A stretch of DNA of 45,492 bases from a bacterium (GTDB lineage Bacteria; Patescibacteriota; Saccharimonadia; Saccharimonadales; UBA4665): positions 1 to 45,492 of the forward strand of contig JAJZCD010000006.1 of NCBI GenBank assembly GCA_021851735.1, read 5' to 3'. Made by a program: the position numbers and the translations under genes. The notes under the pieces were generated by a model. That model saw only the letters and a list, made by a program, of their open reading frames with translations, had not been told where the DNA came from and ran no database searches. Below, piece by piece: positions 25,024 to 33,087 of this stretch (position 1 is the stretch's first letter; every line of letters starts with the position of its first letter).

Positions 25024-25559
25024 TGAATGAGAAACGATTTAGTATTGGGTTAGCCATACTACTGATAGCGCTTGGCGTTAGCTTACGTATTGTCCCGCAC
25101 CCGGCTAATTTTGCACCTGTAACCGCCATAGCAATATTTGGCGGAGCAGTACTACCACGTAAGCTTGCTATATGGGTACCTGTGGCTGCGATGATGGTAT
25201 CAGACGCAGTGATTGGGTTTTACAGCATGATGCCCGTTATCTGGGCCTGCTATGCGCTCATTGCATTGGCGAGCAGCTTGCTGCTCGGGAGGGGGCGTGG
25301 ACGTGTAGTACGGGGTAGCGCCCTGACACTTGGCTCATCCTTATTCTTTTTTATAGTGACAAACTTTGCAGTTTGGGTCATGAGCGGCATGTACAACCAT
25401 ACGTGGGCGGGATTAGTGCAGTGCTACACGTTGGCAATTCCATTCTTCCGGGGTACCGTAGCTAGTGATATCGTGTATACTGCTGCACTCTTCGGAGTCT
25501 TTGCTGTAGTCCGGTTCATGGCACGTGGCCACCTTAAGCCAGCGGCTCAGAACGTATAA
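25023..25559 (+). CDS. DUF6580 family membrane protein, putative vitamin transporter
   Basis: Protein of 178 aa with five to six predicted helices. Conserved blocks are 'RIVPHPANFAPVTAIAIFGGA', 'MMVSDAVIGFY', 'LFFFIVTNFAVWVMSGMYNHTWAGLVQCYTLAIPFFRGTVASDIVYTAALF'. This is the DUF6580 pattern, and size and topology resemble substrate-binding S components of ECF transporters. The ATG overlaps the DUF4430 stop (TAATG), with GGAGG about 8 nt upstream. Control by a cobalamin riboswitch makes B12 or a precursor the likely substrate. No energising ECF subunits are in this window. Confidence 0.82.
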   Translation: MNEKRFSIGLAILLIALGVSLRIVPHPANFAPVTAIAIFGGAVLPRKLAIWVPVAAMMVSDAVIGFYSMMPVIWACYALIALASSLLLGRGRGRVVRGSALTLGSSLFFFIVTNFAVWVMSGMYNHTWAGLVQCYTLAIPFFRGTVASDIVYTAALFGVFAVVRFMARGHLKPAAQNV

Positions 25560-25709
25560 CTATACCGGGTTAGCCAAGATCTTCATTGCATGACTGTTTG
25601 CATGGTTACTCTATGAGTATCAGAAGACTATAATGAAACCCATGAGAATGGGTGTGTATATTAAGCTGGTGATAGTATTGACGCTAAAGGGTGCTGCAGG
25701 TATACGGCA

Positions 25710-26375
25710 ATGATTAGGACTAAAAAGACTGAAGTTCACTATGGCTTTCGGCCGGGAACGCAGCCGGTCGTGGTCAAGCAAAAGAAATTACCACGAGCCG
25801 GTATTTATAGCGGCAGTTTCGACCCAGTCCACGCTGGGCACATAATGTTTGCATTACATAGCCAGAGTATCGCCGGATTGGACTGCGTATATTTTGTACC
25901 CGAGCGTCGCCCCGAGAAAGACGGTGAACCTGAGCACTATGTACATCGCAGTGTTATGTTGCACAACGCGCTGCAGCCATATGAGCAGTTTCGGATGTTT
26001 GAGTTGCCAGATGCACATCTCACCGTCCGGAGTCTGCACCGCATGCTGAGCGCGTTGCCCGAGGCGGAATATAGCCTACTTACAACGGCTAGCGAGTTAC
26101 TGTGGCGCGAAGGCAGCCTGCCGATCCTATATCAAAAACTTCCTTTGATTGTTGCTGTAGCATCACATACCCAAGTTGCTGAGGTCTTAGCACGGTTAGC
26201 TAAAGAGAAGCATCCCATACAGAGTCTCACATTTGTTGACATTGGAACGAAACGCGTTACTTCAGCTACTGTGCGCATGAGTATTCGCACGGGTCGGCCG
26301 GTGCAGGGTATCTTGCCAAGCGTATGGCGCTATGCTCGCAAGCAGTGGCTATACTTGCCGCCTATCCACCGTTGA
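25710..26375 (+). CDS. nadD: Nicotinate-nucleotide adenylyltransferase-like protein
   Basis: Nucleotidyltransferase of 221 aa, likely joining nicotinate mononucleotide and ATP in NAD synthesis. The HIGH-type motif is 'YSGSFDPVHAGHIMFAL' and the late motif 'RVTSATVRMSIRTGRPVQGILP' corresponds to ISSTxIR-x-G-ps-. About 30 extra residues precede the catalytic domain. A TTGACG-17 bp-TATACG pair (25678-25706) ends only 3 nt before the ATG, so the true start may be slightly downstream or another promoter may serve. A 26-codon frame opening at 25633 ends in an overlap with this ATG; its reality is uncertain. Related PPAT or FMN adenylyltransferase is less likely given the motif set. Confidence 0.75.
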   Translation: MIRTKKTEVHYGFRPGTQPVVVKQKKLPRAGIYSGSFDPVHAGHIMFALHSQSIAGLDCVYFVPERRPEKDGEPEHYVHRSVMLHNALQPYEQFRMFELPDAHLTVRSLHRMLSALPEAEYSLLTTASELLWREGSLPILYQKLPLIVAVASHTQVAEVLARLAKEKHPIQSLTFVDIGTKRVTSATVRMSIRTGRPVQGILPSVWRYARKQWLYLPPIHR

Positions 26376-26397
26376 TATAAGTGCGTGGTATCCAAAG

Positions 26398-26426
26398 TTG
26401 ACGAAGCGTAAGTGTTTTGCTAAACT
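26398..26426 (+). promoter_or_regulatory. Promoter of the candidate small RNA
   Basis: TTGACG (26398-26403), a 17-bp spacer and TAAACT (26421-26426). Transcription would start near 26433. No good coding frame follows on this strand. Confidence 0.55.
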
Positions 26427-26432
26427 CAACTT

Positions 26433-26686
26433 AATCTAGGCGCAAGCGAGAGCGCTCAAGAGACAAAAAGTTACAAACATAAAACAGTGCACAAGCATCA
26501 TTTTGCGAGGGGTGTTAGTAGTGTACTGGGAGACAAAAACGTGCCCATAACTGTAAAACTTGCGCACAATAGAAAAGTTGTTGTGCCAGTTCATGTGCGG
26601 CGGCCAAGCTGGCAGCAGTATATCGTATACTGACAGTCCGGTCGTAGACATAAAACAAGGCTACACGATTTGCGTAGCCTTTTTTA
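26433..26686 (+). ncRNA. Candidate structured small RNA of about 254 nt
   Basis: The 380-base gap between nadD and the thioredoxin gene holds a promoter, no convincing coding frame, and a strong terminator. Between them are several hairpins: GCGC..GCGC near 26441, GCACAA..TTGTGC near 26563-26585, GCCAG..CTGGC near 26586-26614, and CAGTATA-TCG-TATACTG just before 26635. Landmarks of RNase P RNA, tmRNA, SRP RNA and 6S RNA were looked for and not found. It could be a new regulatory RNA. Expression is unproven. Confidence 0.45.
26657..26686. terminator. Rho-independent terminator
   Basis: AAGGCTAC (26657-26664) and GTAGCCTT (26674-26681) pair around a 9-nt loop, followed by a run of T on the plus strand. 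The opposite strand has TTGTTTT after the stem, so it may also end the thioredoxin transcript coming from the right. Confidence 0.8.
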
Positions 26687-26755
26687 TAATCGGCGTAGCT
26701 AGACTCCGCTAAAACCTAAAACGCATAGGTATATGGTCAAGCGTAGGTATGCTCG

Positions 26756-27415
26756 TTATTTTGTATTCTTGAGTGCGGCGTTAATGACTGAGCTGAAAGC
26801 AGCAACGCTGGGCCCGCTACTGTTGATCAGTTTGGTGTTAGGAACGTATTTACCATTCAGGAAGAATGTAGGCGTAGCTTCTTGCTGGCCGGTATTGTTA
26901 AAGGCTGCAATATCGGCCTGTATACGGTCGTTTACCGTACTACTGGCGAAATCTTTCTTAAACTGCGTAAGGTTTAAGCCAAGTTGGGAAGCGTACGTCC
27001 AGAAGTACGGATCCGGGTTGCTACTGGTTGACCACTCCTGCCAGTTCTGCGGGGCGTACAACGTGTTGTGCATTTGCCAGAACTTCCCTTGAAGTGATGC
27101 GGCTTCGGCAGCACGGGCGCCAGCTAGGGCGTTGGGGTGGATCTGGGTAAGCGGCAAATTGCGGAACTGGAACTTAATCAATTTCGCGTACTTTTGCTGT
27201 ACCTGTGTCACGGTAGAATAGTAGCTCTCGCAGACAGGGCATTCGTAATCGCCATATTCCACCAATGTTACCTTACTGGTCAGGTCACCTATAACATGGT
27301 TAGTCGGTTTTGCATTTGTTGTGTTGTTATTACCTGATTTGTTGCTATGGAATACTAAAATGCCCCCAAATATAACTACAATGAGAGCTATGATCCCCCA
27401 AAAACGCTTGTCCAT
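26756..27415 (-). CDS. DsbA-like thiol:disulfide oxidoreductase, membrane-anchored
   Basis: Extracytoplasmic thioredoxin-fold protein, 219 aa. Residues 5-22 are an uncleaved signal anchor. The redox centre is 'YECPVCESYY' with C59-P-V-C62. The helical insert and the cis-proline loop 'ATPTFFLNGKYV' match the DsbA/Thioredoxin_4 group. It should form or isomerise disulfides in exported proteins; the lysozyme-like protein at 4342-6696 has many cysteines and is a possible client. No DsbB or VKOR partner is in the window. The ATG follows GGAG and a T/A-rich leader. A shared terminator lies downstream. Confidence 0.88.
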   Translation of the reverse strand: MDKRFWGIIALIVVIFGGILVFHSNKSGNNNTTNAKPTNHVIGDLTSKVTLVEYGDYECPVCESYYSTVTQVQQKYAKLIKFQFRNLPLTQIHPNALAGARAAEAASLQGKFWQMHNTLYAPQNWQEWSTSSNPDPYFWTYASQLGLNLTQFKKDFASSTVNDRIQADIAAFNNTGQQEATPTFFLNGKYVPNTKLINSSGPSVAAFSSVINAALKNTK

Positions 27416-27510
27416 ATATCCCAGTTTACTCCATTAACTTTACTATCTATAGTACCACAAAATGATTTTTCTAACCTCGTAAGACGCTTTGCATTACGCA
27501 GCGTCCATCG

Positions 27511-27516
27511 TAAGAT
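27511..27516 (+). promoter_or_regulatory. -10-like TAAGAT for the leaderless CBS-protein gene
   Basis: TAAGAT ends 6 nt before the ATG at 27523; no Shine-Dalgarno fits. Confidence 0.4.
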
Positions 27517-27522
27517 AGGATT

Positions 27523-28599
27523 ATGCTTAATTTTGTTCTTGGCTTAGTACTTGCAGGCGTTGCCGTTACGATATGGACGCTAGAGCGTACCTACCAGCAT
27601 ATGCCTCGGCATGAAATGAAGCGGCAGGCACGGAATGGCGATGAAGTAGCTCGGCTATTGTATAGAGCGGCGGCATACGGTACAAGTCTACGCGTGCTGT
27701 TGGGCGCGGCCACTATCGTGTTTGCGACCATTGCACTAGTGCTTTTAGTCCAAGTGCTTGGATCCGTCTGGGGGGTATTGGTAACGCTAACGGTGCTGGG
27801 TGTGTGTGTCTTTGTTTTTACGACGGATGACGGGTCAATTACTACCAGACTAACGCTTGCTAAATGGGCGACGCCAACCATTTCGTGGTTACTCGAGTGG
27901 TTGCAGCCAATGTTAGCGACGGTGGTCCGCGTTGTTAATGAACGCCGCCAAGTACGTGTACATACTGGCCTATATGAAAAATCTGACGTTGTTGCGCTAC
28001 TGGAACGACAAAAAAACCAAGTAGATAATCGTATCTCATTGAGTGAAATTGATATGCTGGAGCATGCACTAACATTTGGCGACCGGCTTGTGGGCGACGT
28101 ACTGATTCCGCAGCGAGCAGTTCATAGTGTGGCCGCAAGCGAACACATTGGTCCGGTGCTGATGGATGAATTGAGTAAGAGTGGTCATAGTCGTTTCCCA
28201 GTGTACGATCAAGACCGTGGCAATATTGTGGGGATCTTGTACCTGCATGAACTGGTGAGTAGACGGCAAACGGGTACAGTTGCCGACGTGATGAGTCATA
28301 AGCTAACATACGTCCACGAAGATTTTACACTCTATCAAACATTGCAGGCATTTCTACGAACCAAACAGCAGCTATTTTTGGTGGTAAATGGCTTTGAGGA
28401 ACTGGTGGGCATTATTACGGTTGAAGATATCGTAGAACAAATAATCGGTCAACCGATCGTTGATGAATTTGACAGGTACGATGATCTGCGTGCCGTGGCC
28501 GCAGCCACTGCGCGGCAAGAGCACACCGCGCACCAAAAGGACAAAAGTGAAGTCGAGAACCATGATAGTCCTGAAGTAACACAATCAGCTGAGGATTGA
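27523..28599 (+). CDS. CNNM/CorC-like membrane protein with a CBS domain pair
   Basis: Protein of 358 aa. Three or four hydrophobic helices fill residues 1-150 (a diverged DUF21-like region). An amphipathic linker and a CBS pair at about 185-310 follow: 'LVGDVLIPQRAVHSVAASE..GPVLMDELSKSGHSRFPVYDQDRGNIVGILYLHEL' and 'LFLVVNGFEELVGIITVEDIVEQIIGQPIVDEFD'. This is the hemolysin C/CorC/CNNM arrangement, linked to Mg or cobalt export. The usual C-terminal CorC_HlyC domain is absent; a polar tail of about 45 aa replaces it. Ion specificity unknown. Confidence 0.82.
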   Translation: MLNFVLGLVLAGVAVTIWTLERTYQHMPRHEMKRQARNGDEVARLLYRAAAYGTSLRVLLGAATIVFATIALVLLVQVLGSVWGVLVTLTVLGVCVFVFTTDDGSITTRLTLAKWATPTISWLLEWLQPMLATVVRVVNERRQVRVHTGLYEKSDVVALLERQKNQVDNRISLSEIDMLEHALTFGDRLVGDVLIPQRAVHSVAASEHIGPVLMDELSKSGHSRFPVYDQDRGNIVGILYLHELVSRRQTGTVADVMSHKLTYVHEDFTLYQTLQAFLRTKQQLFLVVNGFEELVGIITVEDIVEQIIGQPIVDEFDRYDDLRAVAAATARQEHTAHQKDKSEVENHDSPEVTQSAED

Positions 28600-28694
28600 C
28601 GGCACATATATACGAAGGTCATGCATCCATGCGAGTACAATAATCTACCGGCCTGCAGAGTGAGTAAAAGGGTGAATTTTAAAGGGGTAGGTGG

Positions 28695-28714
28695 TACAAT
28701 ACCATCGATGGTAT
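28695..28714. promoter_or_regulatory. Palindrome overlapping a -10 box upstream of aspS
   Basis: TACAAT (28695-28700) is overlapped by the perfect 16-bp palindrome ATACCATCGATGGTAT (28699-28714). Transcription from this box would give a leader of about 120 nt to aspS. A 32-codon frame opens at 28713 and ends at 28811, just before the aspS ribosome site. Confidence 0.45.
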
Positions 28715-28824
28715 GGCTCAAACGGAATATGAATCCACGGGTCGGCAAGTAACAGCCGGCGCTGCTATTTGTGCATTCGACCCACTTTCCAAAGCCTCTA
28801 CTCTAATATAACCAGGAAATTCTT

Positions 28825-30570
28825 ATGAGAACATTTATGGCCGATACGATCGGTAAGGTGGGTGAAGTAGTCACTGTACAAGGCTGGGTAAACTCACGCC
28901 GTGATCACGGCGGCCTGATTTTTATAGACGTGCGCGACCACACTGGTGTGGTGCAACTGGCCATTCGTCCGGAGCAAGCCGAAGCGTTTGCACTCGGTGA
29001 ACAGCTGCGCGACGAGTTTGTGATTAGTGCTACCGGTACGGTACTACAGCGCGAAGAAAGCTTACGTAACCCAAGTATTGTCACTGGTAATGTGGAAATT
29101 AAGGTCGCTGAACTACGGATTCTGAATCGCTCTGCGCCACTGCCTATACAGATTCAAGGTGACGCTGTAGCGAATGAAGAACTACGATTGAAGTATCGCT
29201 TTTTGGACCTGAGACGTCCCAAGATGCAAGAACGCCTGAAGCAGCGAGCCCAATATTACCGTATCATGCGTGAGTATATGGATGCTCACGACTTTATCGA
29301 AGTTACGACGCCGATCTTGGCTAACAGCAGCCCTGAGGGTGCTCGTGACTTTTTAGTGCCAAGCAGGGTGCACCCTGGCAAGTTCTATGCCTTGCCTCAG
29401 GCGCCACAGCAGTTTAAGCAGCTGCTAATGGTAGGTGGCGTGCCGCGATACTACCAGATAGCTACTTGTTTCCGGGATGAGGACCCTAGAGCTGACCGGC
29501 TGTATGGTGATTTTTACCAGTTAGATTTAGAGATGTCGTTCGTAGAAGAAGGTGAAGTGGTACGCACGACCATAGAGCCGCTCATTAAAAAACTGGTAAG
29601 TGAGTTCGCGGGCAAGGAACTACTTACTGACGACATTCCACGCATTCCATATGCAGAGGCTATGGAGCGCTACGGAACTGACAAACCGGACCTGCGCTTT
29701 GGTATGGAACTAGTGGAGCTGACCGAAGTAGTGAAAGACACTGAATTTGGCGTGTTTAAGAATGCCGAATGTGTCAAGGCAATATGCGTGCAGGGTGCCA
29801 GTAGTCTCAGTCGTTCGCAGATTGATCACTTCACCGAAGTTGCCAAGAGTGAGGGCGCTGGCGGCTTGGCGTACTTGACATATAAAGACGGGGATGTGCA
29901 GTCACCGATTGCAAAGTTTCTGAAGCCTGACGAGTTGGATGCTATTAAACAAGCCCTGCATGCGCAAGATGGCGACATAGTGTTCTTTGGAGCTGACACT
30001 CGAAATGTAGTTAACAAAGTACTGGGCCGGCTACGCAATGAGTTTGCTACGCAGTTTAATCTGAAAGACCCGGATGTTATTGCTCTGGCTTGGATTGTTG
30101 ATTTTCCGTTTTACGAGCGGGACGAAAAAACCAGCAAGTTGGACTTCGGCCACAACCCATTTAGTATGCCGAAAGGTGGCCTGCAGGCCTTGGAGACTGA
30201 AGACTACTTAGGTATTATTGCCGACCAATATGATATGGTGATGAACGGCTATGAGATTTGTTCCGGCGGCGTACGCAATCATAGCGCGGAGATTATGTAC
30301 AAAGTGTTTGGGATACTTGGATTCAATGAGCAATATGTAGATGAGCGCTTCGGCGGCATGATCAACGCGTTCAAGTACGGTGCGCCACCGCACGCTGGCT
30401 GTGCATTTGGTATAGATCGCATGTTTATGGTGCTGGTAGGTGAAGAAAACATTCGGGAAGTGGTTGCGTTCCCTAAAAATGGCAGTGGTGTTGATGCTAT
30501 GATGCAGTCGCCGAATACAGTAGAAGTGATGCAACTTGATGAACTGAATCTCCGTATTATTGAACATTAG
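28825..30570 (+). CDS. aspS: Aspartate--tRNA ligase
   Basis: Class II aminoacyl-tRNA synthetase charging tRNA-Asp, 581 aa, close to the bacterial norm. The OB-fold anticodon domain comes first ('VQGWVNSRRDHGGLIFIDVRDHTGVVQ'). Then come the flipping-loop region 'STPEGARDFLVPSR'-like 'SSPEGARDFLVPSR', 'ALPQAPQQFKQLLMVGG', motif 2 'FRDEDPRADR', the bacterial GAD insertion, and motif 3 'GCAFGIDRMFMVLVG'. The start has AGGA 7 nt upstream. Its 3' end overlaps the convergent membrane-protein gene by 14 bp. Whether it also charges tRNA-Asn cannot be told here. Confidence 0.96.
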   Translation: MRTFMADTIGKVGEVVTVQGWVNSRRDHGGLIFIDVRDHTGVVQLAIRPEQAEAFALGEQLRDEFVISATGTVLQREESLRNPSIVTGNVEIKVAELRILNRSAPLPIQIQGDAVANEELRLKYRFLDLRRPKMQERLKQRAQYYRIMREYMDAHDFIEVTTPILANSSPEGARDFLVPSRVHPGKFYALPQAPQQFKQLLMVGGVPRYYQIATCFRDEDPRADRLYGDFYQLDLEMSFVEEGEVVRTTIEPLIKKLVSEFAGKELLTDDIPRIPYAEAMERYGTDKPDLRFGMELVELTEVVKDTEFGVFKNAECVKAICVQGASSLSRSQIDHFTEVAKSEGAGGLAYLTYKDGDVQSPIAKFLKPDELDAIKQALHAQDGDIVFFGADTRNVVNKVLGRLRNEFATQFNLKDPDVIALAWIVDFPFYERDEKTSKLDFGHNPFSMPKGGLQALETEDYLGIIADQYDMVMNGYEICSGGVRNHSAEIMYKVFGILGFNEQYVDERFGGMINAFKYGAPPHAGCAFGIDRMFMVLVGEENIREVVAFPKNGSGVDAMMQSPNTVEVMQLDELNLRIIEH

Positions 30571-31114
30571 CGGCGTCTTGTAACCGTTGCAGGCTCATCG
30601 TAAGGAGTATCCCAAAGGCAATCTGAAATATGATTTCTGTTTGGAGCAGGAATCCGTGCGTTGGCGCTAAATAGATAGCCGATAAAATACCTGCGGTACA
30701 TTCTATGACAATCAGTAGTACGGCCCACCATATATATCGCAGTCGTTGCACCAGATATATACTAAGGAGTAATTGCAGTGAGAACAATGCTGATCCGCTG
30801 CCAGTATGTACGTAGTCAACCCACGCGCCTGCAGTGTAGGGTGTGAAGGCTAGCAGAATAACTAGTGGAATATAGATCTGGAGGGCGGTGCGTACTATAC
30901 GCTCGTTTACGGGGAGCTCTGCCAGTATTCGAGTTGTAAAATAGGTGGCACCGAGAAGTGCAAAAGCATATAACGGGAATGTTTCTCGAAAGGTTCCGTA
31001 GTAGCTGATGCCGTTATTAGTGGTTAAACCGGCAGGCTTAAGCATAGCGCAGACAGCTAGTCCGATATACAGACAAACTTGTCCGAAGAGACCGTACATA
31101 GTCGCTAGTTTCAC
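30557..31114 (-). CDS. Hypothetical six-helix membrane protein
   Basis: Protein of 185 aa, almost wholly hydrophobic, with about six membrane segments. The first loop 'MLKPAGLTTNNGISYYGTF' resembles the DUF998 group of small membrane proteins; the similarity is weak. The GTG start has a TATACT exactly 6 nt before it and no ribosome site, predicting a leaderless mRNA. It is a single gene between convergent aspS and malic enzyme. Function not known. Confidence 0.7.
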   Translation of the reverse strand: MKLATMYGLFGQVCLYIGLAVCAMLKPAGLTTNNGISYYGTFRETFPLYAFALLGATYFTTRILAELPVNERIVRTALQIYIPLVILLAFTPYTAGAWVDYVHTGSGSALFSLQLLLSIYLVQRLRYIWWAVLLIVIECTAGILSAIYLAPTHGFLLQTEIIFQIAFGILLTMSLQRLQDAANVQ

Positions 31115-31120
31115 ACTAGC

Positions 31121-31126
31121 AGTATA
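31121..31126 (-). promoter_or_regulatory. -10 box (TATACT) for a leaderless membrane-protein gene
   Basis: TATACT on the minus strand, 6 nt before the GTG at 31114. Confidence 0.6.
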
Positions 31127-31161
31127 GCGCCACGACTATCGGGCATGCGAACGGTGTCGTG

Positions 31162-32298
31162 TTAATTGATCACCCTGGCAATTGCGGGAACCAAACGTTC
31201 GTCAAACATACTAGGGATGATTTCCTCGGCTGATGGGTGTGCAACAAGACTAGCGATAACTTCTGCGGCAGCAATCTTGTGGGTGTCGGTGATTTGGTGT
31301 ACATGGTTGTCAAGAGCCCCACGGAAAATGCCAGGGAATGCTAACGAATTATTGACTTGGTTAGGGAAATCGTTGCGACCGGTCGCAACGATAGCGGCGC
31401 CGCCGGCTTTGGCGACATCAGGAAGAATTTCTGGGTCAGGGTTTGCCAGCGCGAAAAGTATAGGGTCTTTCGCCATAGTACGTACCAGGTCTTCGTTCAG
31501 GAGGTTCGGTGCCGATGTAACGCCGATAAAAATATCTGCGCCGGCCAATGCGTCTGCAAGTGAACCAGAAATATCGGTGCGATTCGTGAATTCCAGCAGC
31601 CGTAGCTTAGACTCGTTCAAATTAGCACGATCACGACTCAGTATGCCGGTGCTGTCAACGGCAACTATGTGCGGGTTGGCGTATATATGGAGCAACTTTG
31701 CAATGGCGACGCCAGCAGCGCCAGCGCCAGCTATAACTATATTGCAGTCTCCCAGGCTACGATTGGTAAGTTTACACGCATTTATAAGACCGGCCAGTGC
31801 CACAACGGCAGTACCATGTTGGTCATCGTGCATGACAGGAATCGGGAGTAGTTTCTTGAGACGCTCTTCGATCGCAAAGCATTTTGGTGCGCTAATGTCT
31901 TCCAGATTTATTGCACCAAAGCTTGGTGCGATAGCTTGTACGACTGTTACAATTTCGTCGGGTGTGTGTACATCGAGCACGATAGGTACACTATCTATGC
32001 CGCCAAAATGTTTGAACAGCATAGATTTTCCTTCCATGACCGGCATGGCACCCTCGGGACCGATATCGCCCAAGCCAAGCACGGCTGAACCGTCCGAAAT
32101 GACTGCTACTAGGTTGTTTGTCCAGGTGTATTCGGGTAGTTTGCTATGGTCCGCCGCGATTACCCGACTGACGTGTCCGACGCCGGGGGTATAGTATGCG
32201 CTCAGTTTTTGTTTAGTGAGCTCAGGATCACGAAGTGCCGTCGTAAGTTTGCCGCCAAATTTTTTGTGTAGTTCTAATGCTAGTTTATTTATATCCAT
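31162..32298 (-). CDS. NAD(P)-dependent malic enzyme
   Basis: Oxidative decarboxylation of malate to pyruvate with CO2 release, 378 aa, the short bacterial form without a phosphotransacetylase domain. The malic domain has the catalytic Tyr in 'SAYYTPGVG', 'SDGSAVLGLGDIGPEGAMPVMEGK' with the catalytic Lys, and the metal site 'INLEDISAPKCF'/'MHDDQHGTA'. The NAD-binding domain has 'IVIAGAGAAGVAIAKLL' and ends 'NSLAFPGIFRGALD'. A TATACT ends 6 nt before the ATG, again suggesting a leaderless mRNA. It could supply pyruvate and reducing power in an organism with little central metabolism. Cofactor preference not readable. Confidence 0.95.
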   Translation of the reverse strand: MDINKLALELHKKFGGKLTTALRDPELTKQKLSAYYTPGVGHVSRVIAADHSKLPEYTWTNNLVAVISDGSAVLGLGDIGPEGAMPVMEGKSMLFKHFGGIDSVPIVLDVHTPDEIVTVVQAIAPSFGAINLEDISAPKCFAIEERLKKLLPIPVMHDDQHGTAVVALAGLINACKLTNRSLGDCNIVIAGAGAAGVAIAKLLHIYANPHIVAVDSTGILSRDRANLNESKLRLLEFTNRTDISGSLADALAGADIFIGVTSAPNLLNEDLVRTMAKDPILFALANPDPEILPDVAKAGGAAIVATGRNDFPNQVNNSLAFPGIFRGALDNHVHQITDTHKIAAAEVIASLVAHPSAEEIIPSMFDERLVPAIARVIN

Positions 32299-32304
32299 TG
32301 CACT

Positions 32305-32310
32305 AGTATA
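32305..32310 (-). promoter_or_regulatory. -10 box (TATACT) for leaderless malic enzyme gene
   Basis: TATACT on the minus strand, 6 nt before the ATG at 32298. Confidence 0.6.
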
Positions 32311-32465
32311 TACTGCGGAACGTAACTTTTTCGTAAGATAGGCGTGAAACGTCGAGGGTGGTCCGTGTAGTAAGTAGTATGGGGTATTGTATGTATATGG
32401 GTGCGTGGTTGTTTCGTTAAACGGTCCAAACAGGAGGTATGCAAGGTAGTAACTTGTCTGAAGGT

Positions 32466-32636
32466 CTAGGGTTTTTCACTTCGTATGCTAGATTTTACCT
32501 TTTCAACGGCTTTTAGAAGTGCGGCTAACTCTTGCTCACTACGAGCACTTATTTCTTGGAGTCGTTGCTGCAGGCGATATTTTCTAGTAGCGGGTGTGTC
32601 GTGTACTGACGTCAATGGATGTCTATTCTGTTTCAT
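32466..32636 (-). CDS. Small hypothetical protein, 56 aa, helical and basic
   Basis: A short frame with a good AGAGG 6 nt before its ATG. The product is polar and rich in Lys, Arg, Gln and Glu; residues about 18-52 ('RKYRLQQRLQEISARSEQELAALLKAVEKVKSSIR') should form one long amphipathic helix or coiled coil. It is the downstream neighbour of the malic enzyme promoter, on the same strand. It resembles no family I know. The ribosome site and composition make it likely to be real. Confidence 0.55.
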   Translation of the reverse strand: MKQNRHPLTSVHDTPATRKYRLQQRLQEISARSEQELAALLKAVEKVKSSIRSEKP

Positions 32637-33087
32637 GACTGGCCTCTGGAGAATTTACGATGTTCAAGGTAATCGATACACAATGATTGAATCTTTGGAA
32701 GATACAGTGTTATATAATACCTACAATTTGTAGTATACCAGGAGTAACATCGGTCAAAGTGTGCTTTTCGTCACAGATACAACAATGCTGTCCGGCCTCC
32801 GGTTAGAACGCTACATGGAAACTGTGTCGTACTTGGGTTATCCGAGTTTTCTTGATGACATAAGTCTGGAGTCTTGGCTCTGCCTCCTGCTGCAAAATTA
32901 CTGTACGGCAATGCGAACAGAAGGTGCATGTGCGGCAGACCAGTCAGTCATTTCTAATAAAATTATGCAACCGTAAAATCATTATGGCCTCGCGCGTTGA
33001 TATAGACGATGGGTCTTGTGTTGCAATATGTCCGGTATTGTATGCGATCGTAGCCGTATCTAATATAGCGGGGGTATAATTATAGCC
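32637..33087. other. 451-base stretch without a firm gene
   Basis: It holds a likely divergent promoter zone: TATAAT (32713-32718), TATACC (32734-32739) and the short inverted repeat CTACAATTTGTAG (32721-32733). A 71-codon frame on the plus strand (32761-32976, GTG start) has AGGAG 16 nt upstream but no recognisable domain and unusual composition; I do not call it. The right end contains the TATAAT of the gene at 33088. No RNA gene was recognised. Confidence 0.4.
33075..33080 (+). promoter_or_regulatory. -10 box (TATAAT) for a leaderless exported-protein gene
   Basis: Perfect TATAAT ending 7 nt before the ATG at 33088, with no ribosome site between. Confidence 0.6.

Noticed and set aside
26436-26651. 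71-codon minus-strand frame in the nadD/thioredoxin gap
   Set aside because: No ribosome site, odd composition (many Cys, His, Met, Phe), and the plus strand carries a promoter-terminator unit.
28695-28824. T-box riboswitch ahead of aspS
   Set aside because: No T-box (TGGNACCGCG) sequence or specifier loop could be found.
31166-32194. 342-codon open frame opposite the malic enzyme
   Set aside because: Fully antisense to a gene with all family motifs; the product is Ser/Ala-rich with no domain, a shadow of codon bias.
32635-32733. 32-codon plus-strand frame overlapping the start of the 56-aa gene
   Set aside because: No ribosome site and its start is the complement of the better-supported start codon.
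32761-32976. 71-codon plus-strand frame with GTG start
   Set aside because: Ribosome site too far away, no domain, Cys/Leu-rich end; kept only as a remark on the gene-free stretch.
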